Shown here: piece by piece, positions 16,657 through 26,204 of the stretch
Numbering within the stretch: the stretch's first letter is position 1
Layout of the letters: each line of letters starts with the position of its first letter
Assembly (NCBI GenBank): GCA_014376585.1
Contig: JACMRG010000408.1
Coordinates: 1 to 53,198 of the forward strand
From: Opitutaceae bacterium
GTDB taxonomy: Bacteria > Verrucomicrobiota > Verrucomicrobiia > Opitutales > Opitutaceae
Length of the DNA: 53,198 nt
Direction: 5' to 3'
Made by a program: the position numbers and the translations under genes
Notes under the pieces: model-generated
What the model was told of the DNA's origin: nothing
Databases searched by the model: none
The model's input: the letters and a program-made list of their open reading frames with translations, nothing else

Positions 16657-17439
16657 ATGTTGAAGCTTTTGTTCATCGGTGACATCGTGGGCCGCCCGGG
16701 GCGAGATCTCGTGATGGAGCGGGTGCCAAGGCTGCGGCAGGAACTGGGGCTCGATTTCGTAATCGCCAATGCGGAGAATGTGGCGGCGGGCGCGGGCATC
16801 ACCGAGAAGCTGGCGAAGTCGATTCTGGAAAGCGGCGTGGATGCGATCACGCTCGGCGATCACGTGTGGGATCAACGCGGTTGGGAGACGGAGATCGTGG
16901 AAATGGAGCGGGTGTGCCGGCCGGCAAATCTGCCGAAATCGAATCCGGGCTGGGATCATCTCATTATTGAAAAACGCGGGTTTCGCGTTGCCGTTTTCAC
17001 GGTGCTCGGGCGCACCTTCATGGGGATGAAGGCGGACTGCCCGTTTCTTTGCGCCGACCGGATGATCGAGCAACTGCGCGGGCAAGCGGATGCGATCGTG
17101 GTTGAAATTCACGCCGAGGCGACGAGTGAGAAAATCGCGCTCGGCTGGCACCTCGATGGACGCGTGACGGCGGTGCTGGGCACGCATACGCATGTGCCGA
17201 CGGCCGACGCGCGGGTGCTGCCGAAGGGCACGGCGTTCATATGCGATGTGGGCATGACGGGGCCCTATGAGAGCGTGCTCGGGCGCGAGGTGGCCCCCGT
17301 GATTTCTAAATTTATCGACGGGATGCCGCGGCGGTTTGAAGTCGCTGAAGGGGACGTGCGACTGTCGGGCGCGGTGGTGTCGATCAGTCCCTCGATGGCG
17401 CGGGCGGAGAAAATTGAACTGCTGACCGTGCGGAAGTAG
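16657..17439 (+). CDS. ymdB: YmdB-family metallophosphoesterase
   Basis: A 260-residue cytoplasmic protein matching the whole length of the YmdB family, which hydrolyses 2',3'-cyclic mononucleotides with a di-metal centre and affects RNA turnover and biofilm decisions in Bacillus. The metal-binding blocks are in order: [10 protein letters not shown] (residues 5-14), [21 protein letters not shown] and [10 protein letters not shown]. The ATG at 16657 is used because the family starts with MKxLFIGD; the earlier frame start adds 24 unrelated residues. It stands alone between the transposase remnant and the convergent accA. Confidence 0.88.
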   Translation: MLKLLFIGDIVGRPGRDLVMERVPRLRQELGLDFVIANAENVAAGAGITEKLAKSILESGVDAITLGDHVWDQRGWETEIVEMERVCRPANLPKSNPGWDHLIIEKRGFRVAVFTVLGRTFMGMKADCPFLCADRMIEQLRGQADAIVVEIHAEATSEKIALGWHLDGRVTAVLGTHTHVPTADARVLPKGTAFICDVGMTGPYESVLGREVAPVISKFIDGMPRRFEVAEGDVRLSGAVVSISPSMARAEKIELLTVRK

Positions 17440-17486
17440 GCATGGGGACGAGGTGGTGCGCTCACCGCTGCGGGGCGGAAAGGCCG

Positions 17487-17560
17487 GGTGGGGCCGTGCT
17501 TCCGGGCCCGGCCGGTCTTTCAATTTCAAACCCATCGCGGCCGGAGGTCGCGAGGCCACC
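17487..17560. repeat. Palindromic intergenic repeat, copy 4 (degenerate)
   Basis: The left arm 17487-17513 (GGTGGGGCCG...CCGGGCCCGGCC) and right arm 17535-17560 (GGCCGGAGGTCGCGAGGCCACC) pair with several mismatches and a one-base offset. It lies between the convergent YmdB and AccA genes, the same position type as copies 2 and 3. Confidence 0.45.
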
Positions 17561-17567
17561 CCGGAGA

Positions 17568-18548
17568 TTAGCTGCGCGTGGCGCCGGCTTCGACGTAAAC
17601 GCCGAGGTGGCGGTAGCGTTCGTAGCGGGTTTCAAGGAGCTTGTCGGTGTCGAGATCGCGCAGATCGTTGAGATGTTTTTTGAGCGCGTATTTGAGCGCG
17701 CTGGCGGCTTGGGCGGGATCGTTGTGCGCGCCGCCTTGCGGCTCGGTGATAACCTCGTCCACGATGCCCATCTTCTCAAGATGGTCGGCGCTGAGCTTGA
17801 GGGCGGCGGCGGCTTTCGGGGCGGCGGCGGCGTCTTTCCAGAGGATCGCGGCGCAACCTTCGGGCGAGATCACGGAGTAGTAGCTGTTTTCGAAAATGAG
17901 GACGCGGTCGGTGACGCCAATGCCGAGGGCTCCGCCGGAACCGCCTTCGCCGACGATGACGGAGATCGTGGGCGTCTTGAGCATGGCCATTTCACGGAGG
18001 TTGACGGCGATGGCTTCTGAGACGTGACGGGCCTCGGACTCGATGCCGGGGAACGCGCCGGGAGTGTCGATGAAGGTGAGCACGGGGAGGCCGAATTTCT
18101 CGGCCATTTTCATCAGGCGAAGGGCTTTCCGGTAACCCTCGGGCTGGGGCATGCCGAAGTTGCGCGCGATTTTCTCCTTGGTGTCGCGGCCTTTTTGCTG
18201 GGCGACGATCATGACGGCTTCGCCGTCGAAGAAGGCGGTGCCACCGACGAGGGCGCGGTCGTCGTTGAACTGGCGGTCGCCGTGAAATTCCTGGAAATCC
18301 GTGCACATGAGGGCGACGTAATCGAGGGCGTAGGGGCGCTTGGGGTGACGCGCGACCTGGACCTTTTGCCAGGGAGAAAGCGAGGAGTAGATCTCGCGTT
18401 GGGTGGCGTCGATTTTCTTTTCGATGCCGTGGATTTCTTTGGCGAGGTCCACATTGGTCTCGATCGACTGCTGGCGCAGTTCATCAAGCTGGTTCGAGAG
18501 TTCGCGCAGCGGTTTTTCGAATTCCAAAACGTAGGCCGGAGCTTCCAT
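17568..18548 (-). CDS. accA: Acetyl-CoA carboxylase carboxyltransferase subunit alpha
   Basis: A 326-residue subunit that, with AccD, transfers the carboxyl group from biotin to acetyl-CoA to give malonyl-CoA, the first step of fatty-acid synthesis. Full-length for the family: an N-terminal coiled helix region (LDELRQQS...IEKKI), RHPKRPYALDYV, the GDRQFNDDRALVGG block, IAQQKG-like VAQQKGRDTKEK, and the oxyanion-hole segment GEGGSGGALGIG followed by YSVISPEGCAAILWKD. No partner accD is in the window. The downstream-facing neighbour is the convergent ymdB with a palindrome between. Confidence 0.95.
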   Translation of the reverse strand: MEAPAYVLEFEKPLRELSNQLDELRQQSIETNVDLAKEIHGIEKKIDATQREIYSSLSPWQKVQVARHPKRPYALDYVALMCTDFQEFHGDRQFNDDRALVGGTAFFDGEAVMIVAQQKGRDTKEKIARNFGMPQPEGYRKALRLMKMAEKFGLPVLTFIDTPGAFPGIESEARHVSEAIAVNLREMAMLKTPTISVIVGEGGSGGALGIGVTDRVLIFENSYYSVISPEGCAAILWKDAAAAPKAAAALKLSADHLEKMGIVDEVITEPQGGAHNDPAQAASALKYALKKHLNDLRDLDTDKLLETRYERYRHLGVYVEAGATRS

Positions 18549-18604
18549 AAGGCTGAGAAATTACCGGGGCGCGGGAGCGGGTGTCAACGGGCTGACAGTG
18601 GCGG

Positions 18605-18970
18605 TCAGTGCAAGGTGCTGGCGTCGGCGGCCGGCGGAGTTTTGAGCTGTTCCTTCCAGCTTTGGATTTTGGCCTGGGCGCCGAAGTGCTCGGCGCGGGC
18701 TTTGTCGCCGCGTTCCATCCAGATGCGGGAAAGGGTGGTGTTGATGAAGAGATCGGCGGGCTGGAGGGCGTGGGCGCACTCGGCGGCGGCGAGGGCGGCG
18801 TCGAGGTGGCGGCCGGAGAAATTGATCTCGGCGAGGGCGTGCCAGGCTTCGAAGGAGGCGGGCGCGGCGTGGGTGGCGCGGGCGAGCTTGGCGAGGGCGG
18901 TATCCGTTTCACCGAGCGAGAAATCGGCGGTGGCGTCTTCGATCAGGGTCTGGAGTTCGTCGTCGGTCAT
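18605..18970 (-). CDS. Small TPR-like protein
   Basis: A 121-residue, mostly helical protein without signal peptide. Two to three tetratricopeptide-like units can be seen: AFSLGETDTALAKLARATHAAPASFEAWHALAEI-type spacing at about residues 17-50, then LDAALAAAECAHALQPADLFINTTLSRI at about 56-84. Such helices form protein-binding scaffolds; the partner is unknown. It lies 56 bases upstream of accA on the same strand, so it may be cotranscribed. Confidence 0.6.
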   Translation of the reverse strand: MTDDELQTLIEDATADFSLGETDTALAKLARATHAAPASFEAWHALAEINFSGRHLDAALAAAECAHALQPADLFINTTLSRIWMERGDKARAEHFGAQAKIQSWKEQLKTPPAADASTLH

Positions 18971-19008
18971 GGGCGGATGCGGGAGCTGCAGTGTGATGCG
19001 ACGCAGGT

Positions 19009-19039
19009 AAAAAGAAAGGACGGCCTTGTGGGCCGTCCT
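19009..19039 (-). terminator. Rho-independent terminator after yceI
   Basis: Perfect 9-base stem (arms 19017-19025 and 19031-19039, AGGACGGCC/GGCCGTCCT) with a 5-base loop. Read on the minus strand it is followed by TTTCTTTTT. It follows the yceI stop and separates it from the TPR gene. Confidence 0.85.
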
Positions 19040-19072
19040 GAGTTCTGAGTGGGAGGGGGGGGGTGGAACTGA

Positions 19073-19660
19073 TCAGCTTTTCAGCACGGCTTCGACGCCG
19101 ATGCTGAGCGTGACTTCGTCGCCGAGGGCTTTGGAGAGCATGGCGGGGCCAGAAAGGCCGAAATCGGATTTTTTGATCGCGCCGGTGACCTCCCACCCGG
19201 AGAGCTTGGCGCCGCGCATGCCATCGCCGAAGCCCAGGAGTTTCACCTTCAGGGTGACGGGCTTGGTGACGTCCTTGAGAGTGAGATTGCCGGTGACGTC
19301 AAAAGTGTCTTCGCCGGTTTTTTTCCACGCAGTGCTCTTGAAAGCGCCCTTGGTGTATTTGGCGACGTCGAAGAAGTCCGGGCTTTTCACGTGGGTGTTG
19401 CGTTTTTCGTCGGCGGTGTTGATTGAGGCGATGTCAACGACGGCCTCGACGGTGCTTTTCTCGAGGTCGGCGCGATCCACGGTAAGACCGCCGGAGACTT
19501 TGCCGAAGCTGCCGGTGAATTTGGAGACGATATGGCGGAGGCTGAAGTTCACAGTGGAGTGAACCGGATCAATTTCGTAGGTCTCAACGGCAGCAGACGC
19601 GGAGCGGATGAAGCCGAGCGCGAGCGTGGCGACGAGGATGAGTTTGGCGGATGTTTTCAT
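19073..19660 (-). CDS. YceI-family periplasmic protein
   Basis: A 195-residue secreted lipocalin-fold protein of the YceI family, which bind long isoprenoid or fatty molecules. The ATG at 19660 gives a typical signal peptide (MKTSAKLILVATLALGF...ASA) followed directly by YEIDPVHSTVNFSLRHIVSKF, the family's opening. Further motifs are GSFGKVSGGLTVD, SINTADEKRNTHVKSPDFFD, and a C-terminal SDFGLSGPAM...DEVTLSIGVEA. The frame extends 25 codons further upstream but these are not needed. The gene has its own terminator and stands apart from the neighbouring queA. Confidence 0.9.
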   Translation of the reverse strand: MKTSAKLILVATLALGFIRSASAAVETYEIDPVHSTVNFSLRHIVSKFTGSFGKVSGGLTVDRADLEKSTVEAVVDIASINTADEKRNTHVKSPDFFDVAKYTKGAFKSTAWKKTGEDTFDVTGNLTLKDVTKPVTLKVKLLGFGDGMRGAKLSGWEVTGAIKKSDFGLSGPAMLSKALGDEVTLSIGVEAVLKS

Positions 19661-19791
19661 GGGAGGATGTTGGCGAGATATTTTGATGTTTAACGATTCG
19701 GGAGGAGACAAAAAGTAGGATGGGGCGATATGCAACCAAATAAGTTACTTTTAGCTCCAGCGACGCAAGAACGTCACCTGATAAATCGCGT

Positions 19792-20910
19792 TCAGAGAAT
19801 GAGCATGGCGTCGCCGTAACTGAAGAAGCGGTAGTCACGGGCAATGGCTTCGGCATAGATCGTGTGCAGCCACGCGATGCCGTCGGTCGAGCCCGGGGCA
19901 AGGAAGGCGGCCACGAGGCAGAGCAGGGTGGAGCGTGGCTGGTGGAAATTGGTGATCAAAGCGTCGATGCCGCGGAAAGGGCGGGGCGGATAGATGAAGA
20001 TGCCGGCTTCGGCGAGGAGCGGGTGGTCGAGCGGTGAGGAGTGGGTGGTGAGAAAATCCTCGATAGTGCGCACCGAGGTCGTGCCCACCGCGATCCGGCG
20101 GCCGGTCAGGGGCGGGAAGAGCGCGCGCTGGGTCGCGACGGGGATTTCGTAGAGTTCGCGGTGAATCCCGTGCGCCTCGATGGTGTCGGTGGTGATGGGC
20201 TTGAAGGTGCCGAGACCGACGTGAAGGGTAAGATCGGCGTGGTGGACGCCTTGGGAGGACAGGGTGGCGAGTAATTCGGGCGTGAAGTGCAAGCCGGCGG
20301 TCGGCGCGGCGACGGCAACTTGGCGGGCGGGGTTGGCGTAAACGGTTTGGTAGCGCTCGCGGTCGAGTGTCGGCGGTGTCGCGGTGGCAGAGGAAAGGGG
20401 GGAGGAGGGTGCGGCGTCCGGGCGCAGGATATAGGGCGGGAGTGGGACTTCGCCCAGACGGTTGGCGAGGGCGGTGACGGGTTCGCCACCGGGTGTGGTA
20501 AAACGCACTAAGGCGGAGCCGTCGGGCTCCCGGCCGGTGGTCTCGGCCGAAAATGCGCCGCTTGGCTCGACAAAGGTGGCGCCGACGGGGAGCTTTTTCC
20601 CGGGCTTGATGAGGCAGCGCCACGTCTGGCCGGCGTGGCCTTCGGCGGGGCGGAGGAGGAAGCACTCGACCTGGCCGCCGGTGGGGCGGCGGGCGTGGAG
20701 GCGGGCGGGGAGAACGGATGCGTTGTTGCGGAAAAGGGTGTCTCCGGCGCGGAGAAACTGGGGAAGATCGGCAAAGGTGTGGTGCGTGAAGGTGCGCGTG
20801 GCGCGGTCCACGACGAGCAGGCGCGATTGGTCGCGGCGGGCGGCGGGCGTCTGGGCGACGAGGTGCGCGGGCAGAGTGTAGTCAAAGAGTTCGGCTGAGA
20901 GCGGCGGCAA
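19792..20910 (-). CDS. queA: S-adenosylmethionine:tRNA ribosyltransferase-isomerase
   Basis: A 372-residue enzyme that moves the ribosyl part of S-adenosylmethionine onto preQ1 in tRNA, forming epoxyqueuosine at the wobble position. Family blocks are present in order: LFDYTLPAHLVAQTPAARRDQSRLL (split here by the length rule: FDYTLP, RRDQSRLL), GDTLFRNNASVLPARL, E(V/C)FLL, ERYQTVYA, SVAAPTAGLHFT-like VAVAAPTAGLHFT, LHVGLGTFKPI, GTTSVRTIE and TNFHQPRSTLL. The length is normal. A low-complexity Ala/Pro/Ser/Thr insert is visible at about residues 180-195. No other queuosine genes are nearby. Confidence 0.93.
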   Translation of the reverse strand: MPPLSAELFDYTLPAHLVAQTPAARRDQSRLLVVDRATRTFTHHTFADLPQFLRAGDTLFRNNASVLPARLHARRPTGGQVECFLLRPAEGHAGQTWRCLIKPGKKLPVGATFVEPSGAFSAETTGREPDGSALVRFTTPGGEPVTALANRLGEVPLPPYILRPDAAPSSPLSSATATPPTLDRERYQTVYANPARQVAVAAPTAGLHFTPELLATLSSQGVHHADLTLHVGLGTFKPITTDTIEAHGIHRELYEIPVATQRALFPPLTGRRIAVGTTSVRTIEDFLTTHSSPLDHPLLAEAGIFIYPPRPFRGIDALITNFHQPRSTLLCLVAAFLAPGSTDGIAWLHTIYAEAIARDYRFFSYGDAMLIL

Positions 20911-20991
20911 GGCGGGAAAATGAGGCTTGCCCTTGCTGAGGTGGCGAGTTTCTTCCGAACTTCGCGCGGGCAGCCCAGCGCAATTCAGTTC

Positions 20992-21067
20992 GCCGACATA
21001 GCTCAGTTGGTAGAGCAGCTCATTCGTAATGAGCAGGTCATCGGTTCAAGTCCGATTGTCGGCTCCA
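20992..21067 (+). tRNA. tRNA-Thr (anticodon CGT)
   Basis: Cloverleaf with a perfect 7-base acceptor stem (GCCGACA 20992-20998 with TGTCGGC 21057-21063), D-loop AGCTCAGTTGGTAGAGC, anticodon stem GCTCA/TGAGC with loop TTCGTAA giving CGT, TTCAAGT T-loop, and an encoded CCA at 21065-21067. It reads ACG threonine codons. It sits in the gap between the queA start and the Lon-domain gene. Confidence 0.96.
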
Positions 21068-21113
21068 TTTTTCGCCGGAATTATCCGAGGGCGGAAATTG
21101 TAAATCAGAGAGA

Positions 21114-21809
21114 TCAGTTATCCGCGATGCGGTCGTCGGCGAGGCCGCCCTGAAGTTTGCGGCGGAGTTTGATCTGCTCGATATCGTGGCGGAGTTCTCG
21201 GTTAAAGAGTTCGAAGCGCCGATGGACGTCGAGGGTTTCGAGGAGTGTCTGTTTCAGCGCAGGGTTTTCGCAGAGGCTGAAGGCGGCGATGTCGAGGAAG
21301 GTCTCGGGATCGGCGACGGTCTTTAGGAACGTGGTGATTTCGCCCGCGTCGGTGTCGGCGAGTTTCAATTTGAGGGCGATCAGGCGGGCGAGTTCGGAGC
21401 GGAGGCGCTCGTTTTCGGGCACGGTGGCGCCGGGCTCACTCGTAAGAGTGCGGATGCGGATGCGGCGGTAGGGTGTGTCGCTGATGATTTCGCTGATCTC
21501 AGCGCGGCACAGGCCTTGGAGGAGGAGGTTGAAGGTGCCGTTGTCGTTTTTCTGGCAGGCGCGGACGATGCCGATGCCGGCGATGCGGTGCTGTGGCTCG
21601 ATGGTGCCGGACCGGCCGAGCTGGCGTTGATCGAGGCCCGCGATGGCGAAGATGCGGTTGGTCGCGAGCACGTCGCGGAGCATTTTCTGATAACGGGGCT
21701 CAAAGATATGGAGGGGCAGGAGCGATTGCGGGAAAAACGCCACATTGGGCAGGGTCATGACCGGGACTTCGTCAGGCACGATGATTTCCATTGGGCGAAC
21801 CGTAGGCAT
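21114..21809 (-). CDS. Lon substrate-binding-domain protein (LON-N only)
   Basis: A 231-residue protein whose first 190 residues match the N-terminal substrate-recognition domain of Lon protease: VPVMTLPNVAFFPQSLLPLHIFEPRYQKML (opening strand and turn), then GIGIVRACQKNDNGTFNLLLQG. There is no AAA+ or protease domain, so it is a stand-alone LON domain protein; such proteins have no settled function, possibly protein quality control. The C-terminal 40 residues are helical and charged. The start could be 21809 or the ATG six codons later at 21791. It lies head-to-head with dnaK, sharing a 193-base gap. Confidence 0.85.
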   Translation of the reverse strand: MPTVRPMEIIVPDEVPVMTLPNVAFFPQSLLPLHIFEPRYQKMLRDVLATNRIFAIAGLDQRQLGRSGTIEPQHRIAGIGIVRACQKNDNGTFNLLLQGLCRAEISEIISDTPYRRIRIRTLTSEPGATVPENERLRSELARLIALKLKLADTDAGEITTFLKTVADPETFLDIAAFSLCENPALKQTLLETLDVHRRFELFNRELRHDIEQIKLRRKLQGGLADDRIADN

Positions 21810-21840
21810 CCAACTGAAAAATTCAACTGAGACGCTGAGT

Positions 21841-21890
21841 GTGCCAGGAAAAAGGCAGGTTGTCCGAAAGTGAGACAGGTTGGCCTGAAT
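21841..21890 (+). promoter_or_regulatory. Direct repeats in the dnaK upstream gap
   Basis: Two near-identical words, GCAGGTTGTCC at 21856-21866 and ACAGGTTGGCC at 21875-21885, are spaced 19 bases apart upstream of dnaK (start 22003). A regulatory role is only suggested by repetition. No CIRCE element (TTAGCACTC-N9-GAGTGCTAA) is present here or before groES. Confidence 0.3.
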
Positions 21891-22002
21891 TAGAGCAGTA
21901 GGGTTTGCCGAAATAAGGATGAATTTGTTTTTTAAGTGCCCGTAATTAGTGACTTAGATTTGCTAGGAAGATGGAGGCACATGCGTTGCTAGACGTAGGT
22001 AT

Positions 22003-23967
22003 ATGAGCAGAATTCTTGGCATCGACCTCGGCACCACCAACTCCTGTATGGCTGTAATGGAAGGCGGCGAACCGGTTGTTATCCCTAATGCTGAAGGCGC
22101 GCGCACTACACCTTCCGTCGTCGCGTTCACCAAGACTGGTGAGCGTCTGGTCGGCCAAGCCGCCAAGCGGCAAGCGATCACCAACCCGCGCAACACCGTG
22201 TTCTCGGCGAAACGTTTTATCGGCCGCAAACTCACTGAGGTGACCGAAGAGTCGAAGAACATGCCCTACAAAGTTGTCGCGGGCAAAAACGGCGACGCTT
22301 ACATCGAGGTTCAATCCAACGAGAAGACCGAGCAGTTCGCCCCTGAGCAGATCGCGGCGTTTGTGCTCGGCAAGTTGAAGGCCGACGCCGAAGCCTACCT
22401 CGGCGAGAAGATCACGCAGGCAGTGATCACAGTGCCCGCCTATTTTAATGATTCGCAACGTCAGGCGACCAAAGACGCGGGCAAAATCGCGGGCCTTGAA
22501 GTGCTCCGCATCATCAACGAGCCGACCGCCGCTTCGCTCGCCTACGGCCTCGACAAGAAGAAGGACGAGAAGATTTCCGTGTTCGATTTGGGCGGCGGCA
22601 CATTCGACGTGTCCGTGCTTGAGATCGGTGACGGCGTGTTTGAGGTGAAGGCCACCAATGGCGACACGCACCTCGGCGGCGACAATTGGGACGAGGCTCT
22701 CATCGGCTGGCTCGTTGAAACCTTCAAAAAGGAAAGCGGCATCGATCTCCGCAAAGATCCTATGGCTCTTCAACGACTCAAGGAAGAAGCCGAAAAGGCC
22801 AAGATCGCGCTTTCTTCGACGCAGTCCGTGGACATCAACCTGCCATTCATCACGGCCGACGCCTCGGGCCCCAAGCATCTTAATGTGCAGCTCAGCCGCG
22901 CGAAGATGGAGCAGATCTGCGAAAGCCTTTTCGAGCGCTGTATCCAGCCGTTTAAAAACTGTCTCAAAGACGCCGGTTTTACCTCCGACAAGATCGATGA
23001 ACTGGTGCTCGTCGGCGGCATGACCCGTATGCCCAGGGTCGTCGAGATCGCGAAGACCCTTGGCGGCAAGCCGCCGCATCAGGGTGTGAACCCCGACGAA
23101 GTCGTCGCCATCGGCGCGGCCATTCAGGGCGGCGTGCTCAAGGGCGAAGTCCGCGACGTGCTCCTCCTCGACGTCACGCCGTTGACGCTCGGCATCACGA
23201 CCGCCGGAGACGTTTCCACCGCGATGATCCCACGCAACACCACGATCCCGTCTAAGAAGACGCAGACGTTCTCCACCTACAGCGACAACCAGCCCGGCGT
23301 TGAAATCGTCGTCCTTCAAGGCGAGCGTTCGATGGCCAAAGATAATAAGACCCTCGGCACGTTCAAACTCGACGGCATCCCACCCGCACCGCGCGGCACG
23401 CCACAGATCGAAGTCACCTTCGACATCGACGCTAACGGTATTCTCCACGTCTCCGCGAAGGATCTCGGCACCGGCAAGGATCAGAAAATCACCATCCAAG
23501 GCTCGTCCGGTCTCTCCAAAGAAGAGGTTGAGAAGATGACTAAGGAAGCCGAGCTCAACGCCGCCGAAGACAAGAAGCGCCGCGAGGCCGTCGAGACGAA
23601 GAACCAACTCGACAGCACCATTTACCAGCTCGAAAAGACGCTGAAAGACAGCGGCGACAAACTCACCGCCGACAAGAAATCCAGCATCGAGACTGCCATC
23701 GCCGACGCTAAGAAAGATCTCGAAAGCAATGACGGCGACCGCATGAAAGCCGCTATGGAGAAGCTCTCCAAAGTCGGTGCGGACCTTTACGCCGACGTCG
23801 CGGCTGCCGCCCAAGCGGCCGGTGCGGCGGGCGCGGGGGCGACTGCTGATGCCGGTCCCGAGCAATCGGCCGGCGGTGCCGCGGCTTCCGGCAAAAAGCC
23901 GGAGAAAAAAGCCGACGTGGTCGATGCCGACTTCGAGGTCGTCGACGAGGACAAGAACAAGAAATAA
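22003..23967 (+). CDS. dnaK: Molecular chaperone DnaK (Hsp70)
   Basis: A 654-residue ATP-dependent chaperone for unfolded proteins. The ATPase domain (1 to about 385) has GIDLGTTNS (6-14), [44 protein letters not shown] and [10 protein letters not shown]. The linker [14 protein letters not shown] leads into the substrate-binding domain (about 390-505), followed by the helical lid and a disordered tail rich in Gly and Ala. The extreme end, [14 protein letters not shown], resembles the conserved bacterial DnaK tail. groES and groEL follow on the same strand after a terminator-like hairpin; grpE and dnaJ are absent from the cluster. Confidence 0.98.
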   Translation: MSRILGIDLGTTNSCMAVMEGGEPVVIPNAEGARTTPSVVAFTKTGERLVGQAAKRQAITNPRNTVFSAKRFIGRKLTEVTEESKNMPYKVVAGKNGDAYIEVQSNEKTEQFAPEQIAAFVLGKLKADAEAYLGEKITQAVITVPAYFNDSQRQATKDAGKIAGLEVLRIINEPTAASLAYGLDKKKDEKISVFDLGGGTFDVSVLEIGDGVFEVKATNGDTHLGGDNWDEALIGWLVETFKKESGIDLRKDPMALQRLKEEAEKAKIALSSTQSVDINLPFITADASGPKHLNVQLSRAKMEQICESLFERCIQPFKNCLKDAGFTSDKIDELVLVGGMTRMPRVVEIAKTLGGKPPHQGVNPDEVVAIGAAIQGGVLKGEVRDVLLLDVTPLTLGITTAGDVSTAMIPRNTTIPSKKTQTFSTYSDNQPGVEIVVLQGERSMAKDNKTLGTFKLDGIPPAPRGTPQIEVTFDIDANGILHVSAKDLGTGKDQKITIQGSSGLSKEEVEKMTKEAELNAAEDKKRREAVETKNQLDSTIYQLEKTLKDSGDKLTADKKSSIETAIADAKKDLESNDGDRMKAAMEKLSKVGADLYADVAAAAQAAGAAGAGATADAGPEQSAGGAAASGKKPEKKADVVDADFEVVDEDKNKK

Positions 23968-23981
23968 TTTTCAAACCTTTG

Positions 23982-24016
23982 CGCAGCGTTGCGCTTTGCC
24001 GCGGACGCTGCGTTTT
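23982..24016 (+). terminator. Probable terminator between dnaK and groES
   Basis: Perfect 8-base stem CGCAGCGT (23982-23989) and ACGCTGCG (24005-24012), 15-base loop, followed by TTTT. It probably makes most dnaK transcripts end before groES, implying a promoter for groESL in the A-rich 24017-24060 stretch or partial read-through. Confidence 0.6.
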
Positions 24017-24066
24017 GTTGAAACCCACAAACCCAAATCAACCTTCAGCCCAAAAACATAAACAAT

Positions 24067-24363
24067 ATGGCCAAAGTAAAAATCAAACCCATCGGTGATC
24101 GCGTTCTCGTAAAGCACCTCGAGGAAAAAGAGCAAGTGCGCGGCGGGATCATCATCCCGGACAGCGCCAAGGAAAAGCCACAGGAGGCGGAAGTCATCGC
24201 CCTCGGCACCGGCAAGAAAGATGAAAACGGCAAGCTCTCCACCTTCGAAGTGAAGGTCGGCGACAAGGTCCTCATCAGCAAATACGGCGGCACCGAAGTC
24301 AAAATCGACGAGGTCAAATACACGCTCGTGCGCGAAGACGACATCCTCGGCGTTCTCGTCTGA
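24067..24363 (+). CDS. groES: Co-chaperonin GroES
   Basis: A 98-residue, full-length GroES, the heptameric lid of GroEL. Motifs: [12 protein letters not shown], the mobile loop [21 protein letters not shown] (shown by its parts EKEQVRGGI and IPDSAKEKP), [17 protein letters not shown] and the closing REDDILGVL. It is followed after 52 bases by groEL, the usual operon. Confidence 0.98.
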   Translation: MAKVKIKPIGDRVLVKHLEEKEQVRGGIIIPDSAKEKPQEAEVIALGTGKKDENGKLSTFEVKVGDKVLISKYGGTEVKIDEVKYTLVREDDILGVLV

Positions 24364-24415
24364 ACTCCGTTTCCGAAATCAAACTCCAATCTTTAGTCTA
24401 ATTTTTTAAAAACAC

Positions 24416-26050
<1,635 letters not shown>

Positions 26051-26089
26051 GTCCGCGCCGATCTCACGATCACGCTAGAAAAAAAATTC

Positions 26090-26121
26090 AAGGCGCCTCG
26101 CGTAAGCGGGGCGCCTTTTTT
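26090..26121 (+). terminator. Terminator after groEL
   Basis: 12-base stem (26090-26101 with 26106-26117, one G-T pair), loop GTAA, followed by six T at 26116-26121. A classical Rho-independent terminator closing the groESL unit. Confidence 0.92.
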
Positions 26122-26204
26122 GTGCTCTTAATTCAAGACATTCATGGCTATGCGTTATCAGTTCCGTCCTGTTGACGGGCATAACCTTACAGCTGCGAAC
26201 TATT

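Noticed and set aside
24017-24066. Possible CIRCE element before groES
   Set aside because: No TTAGCACTC-N9-GAGTGCTAA or close variant is present.
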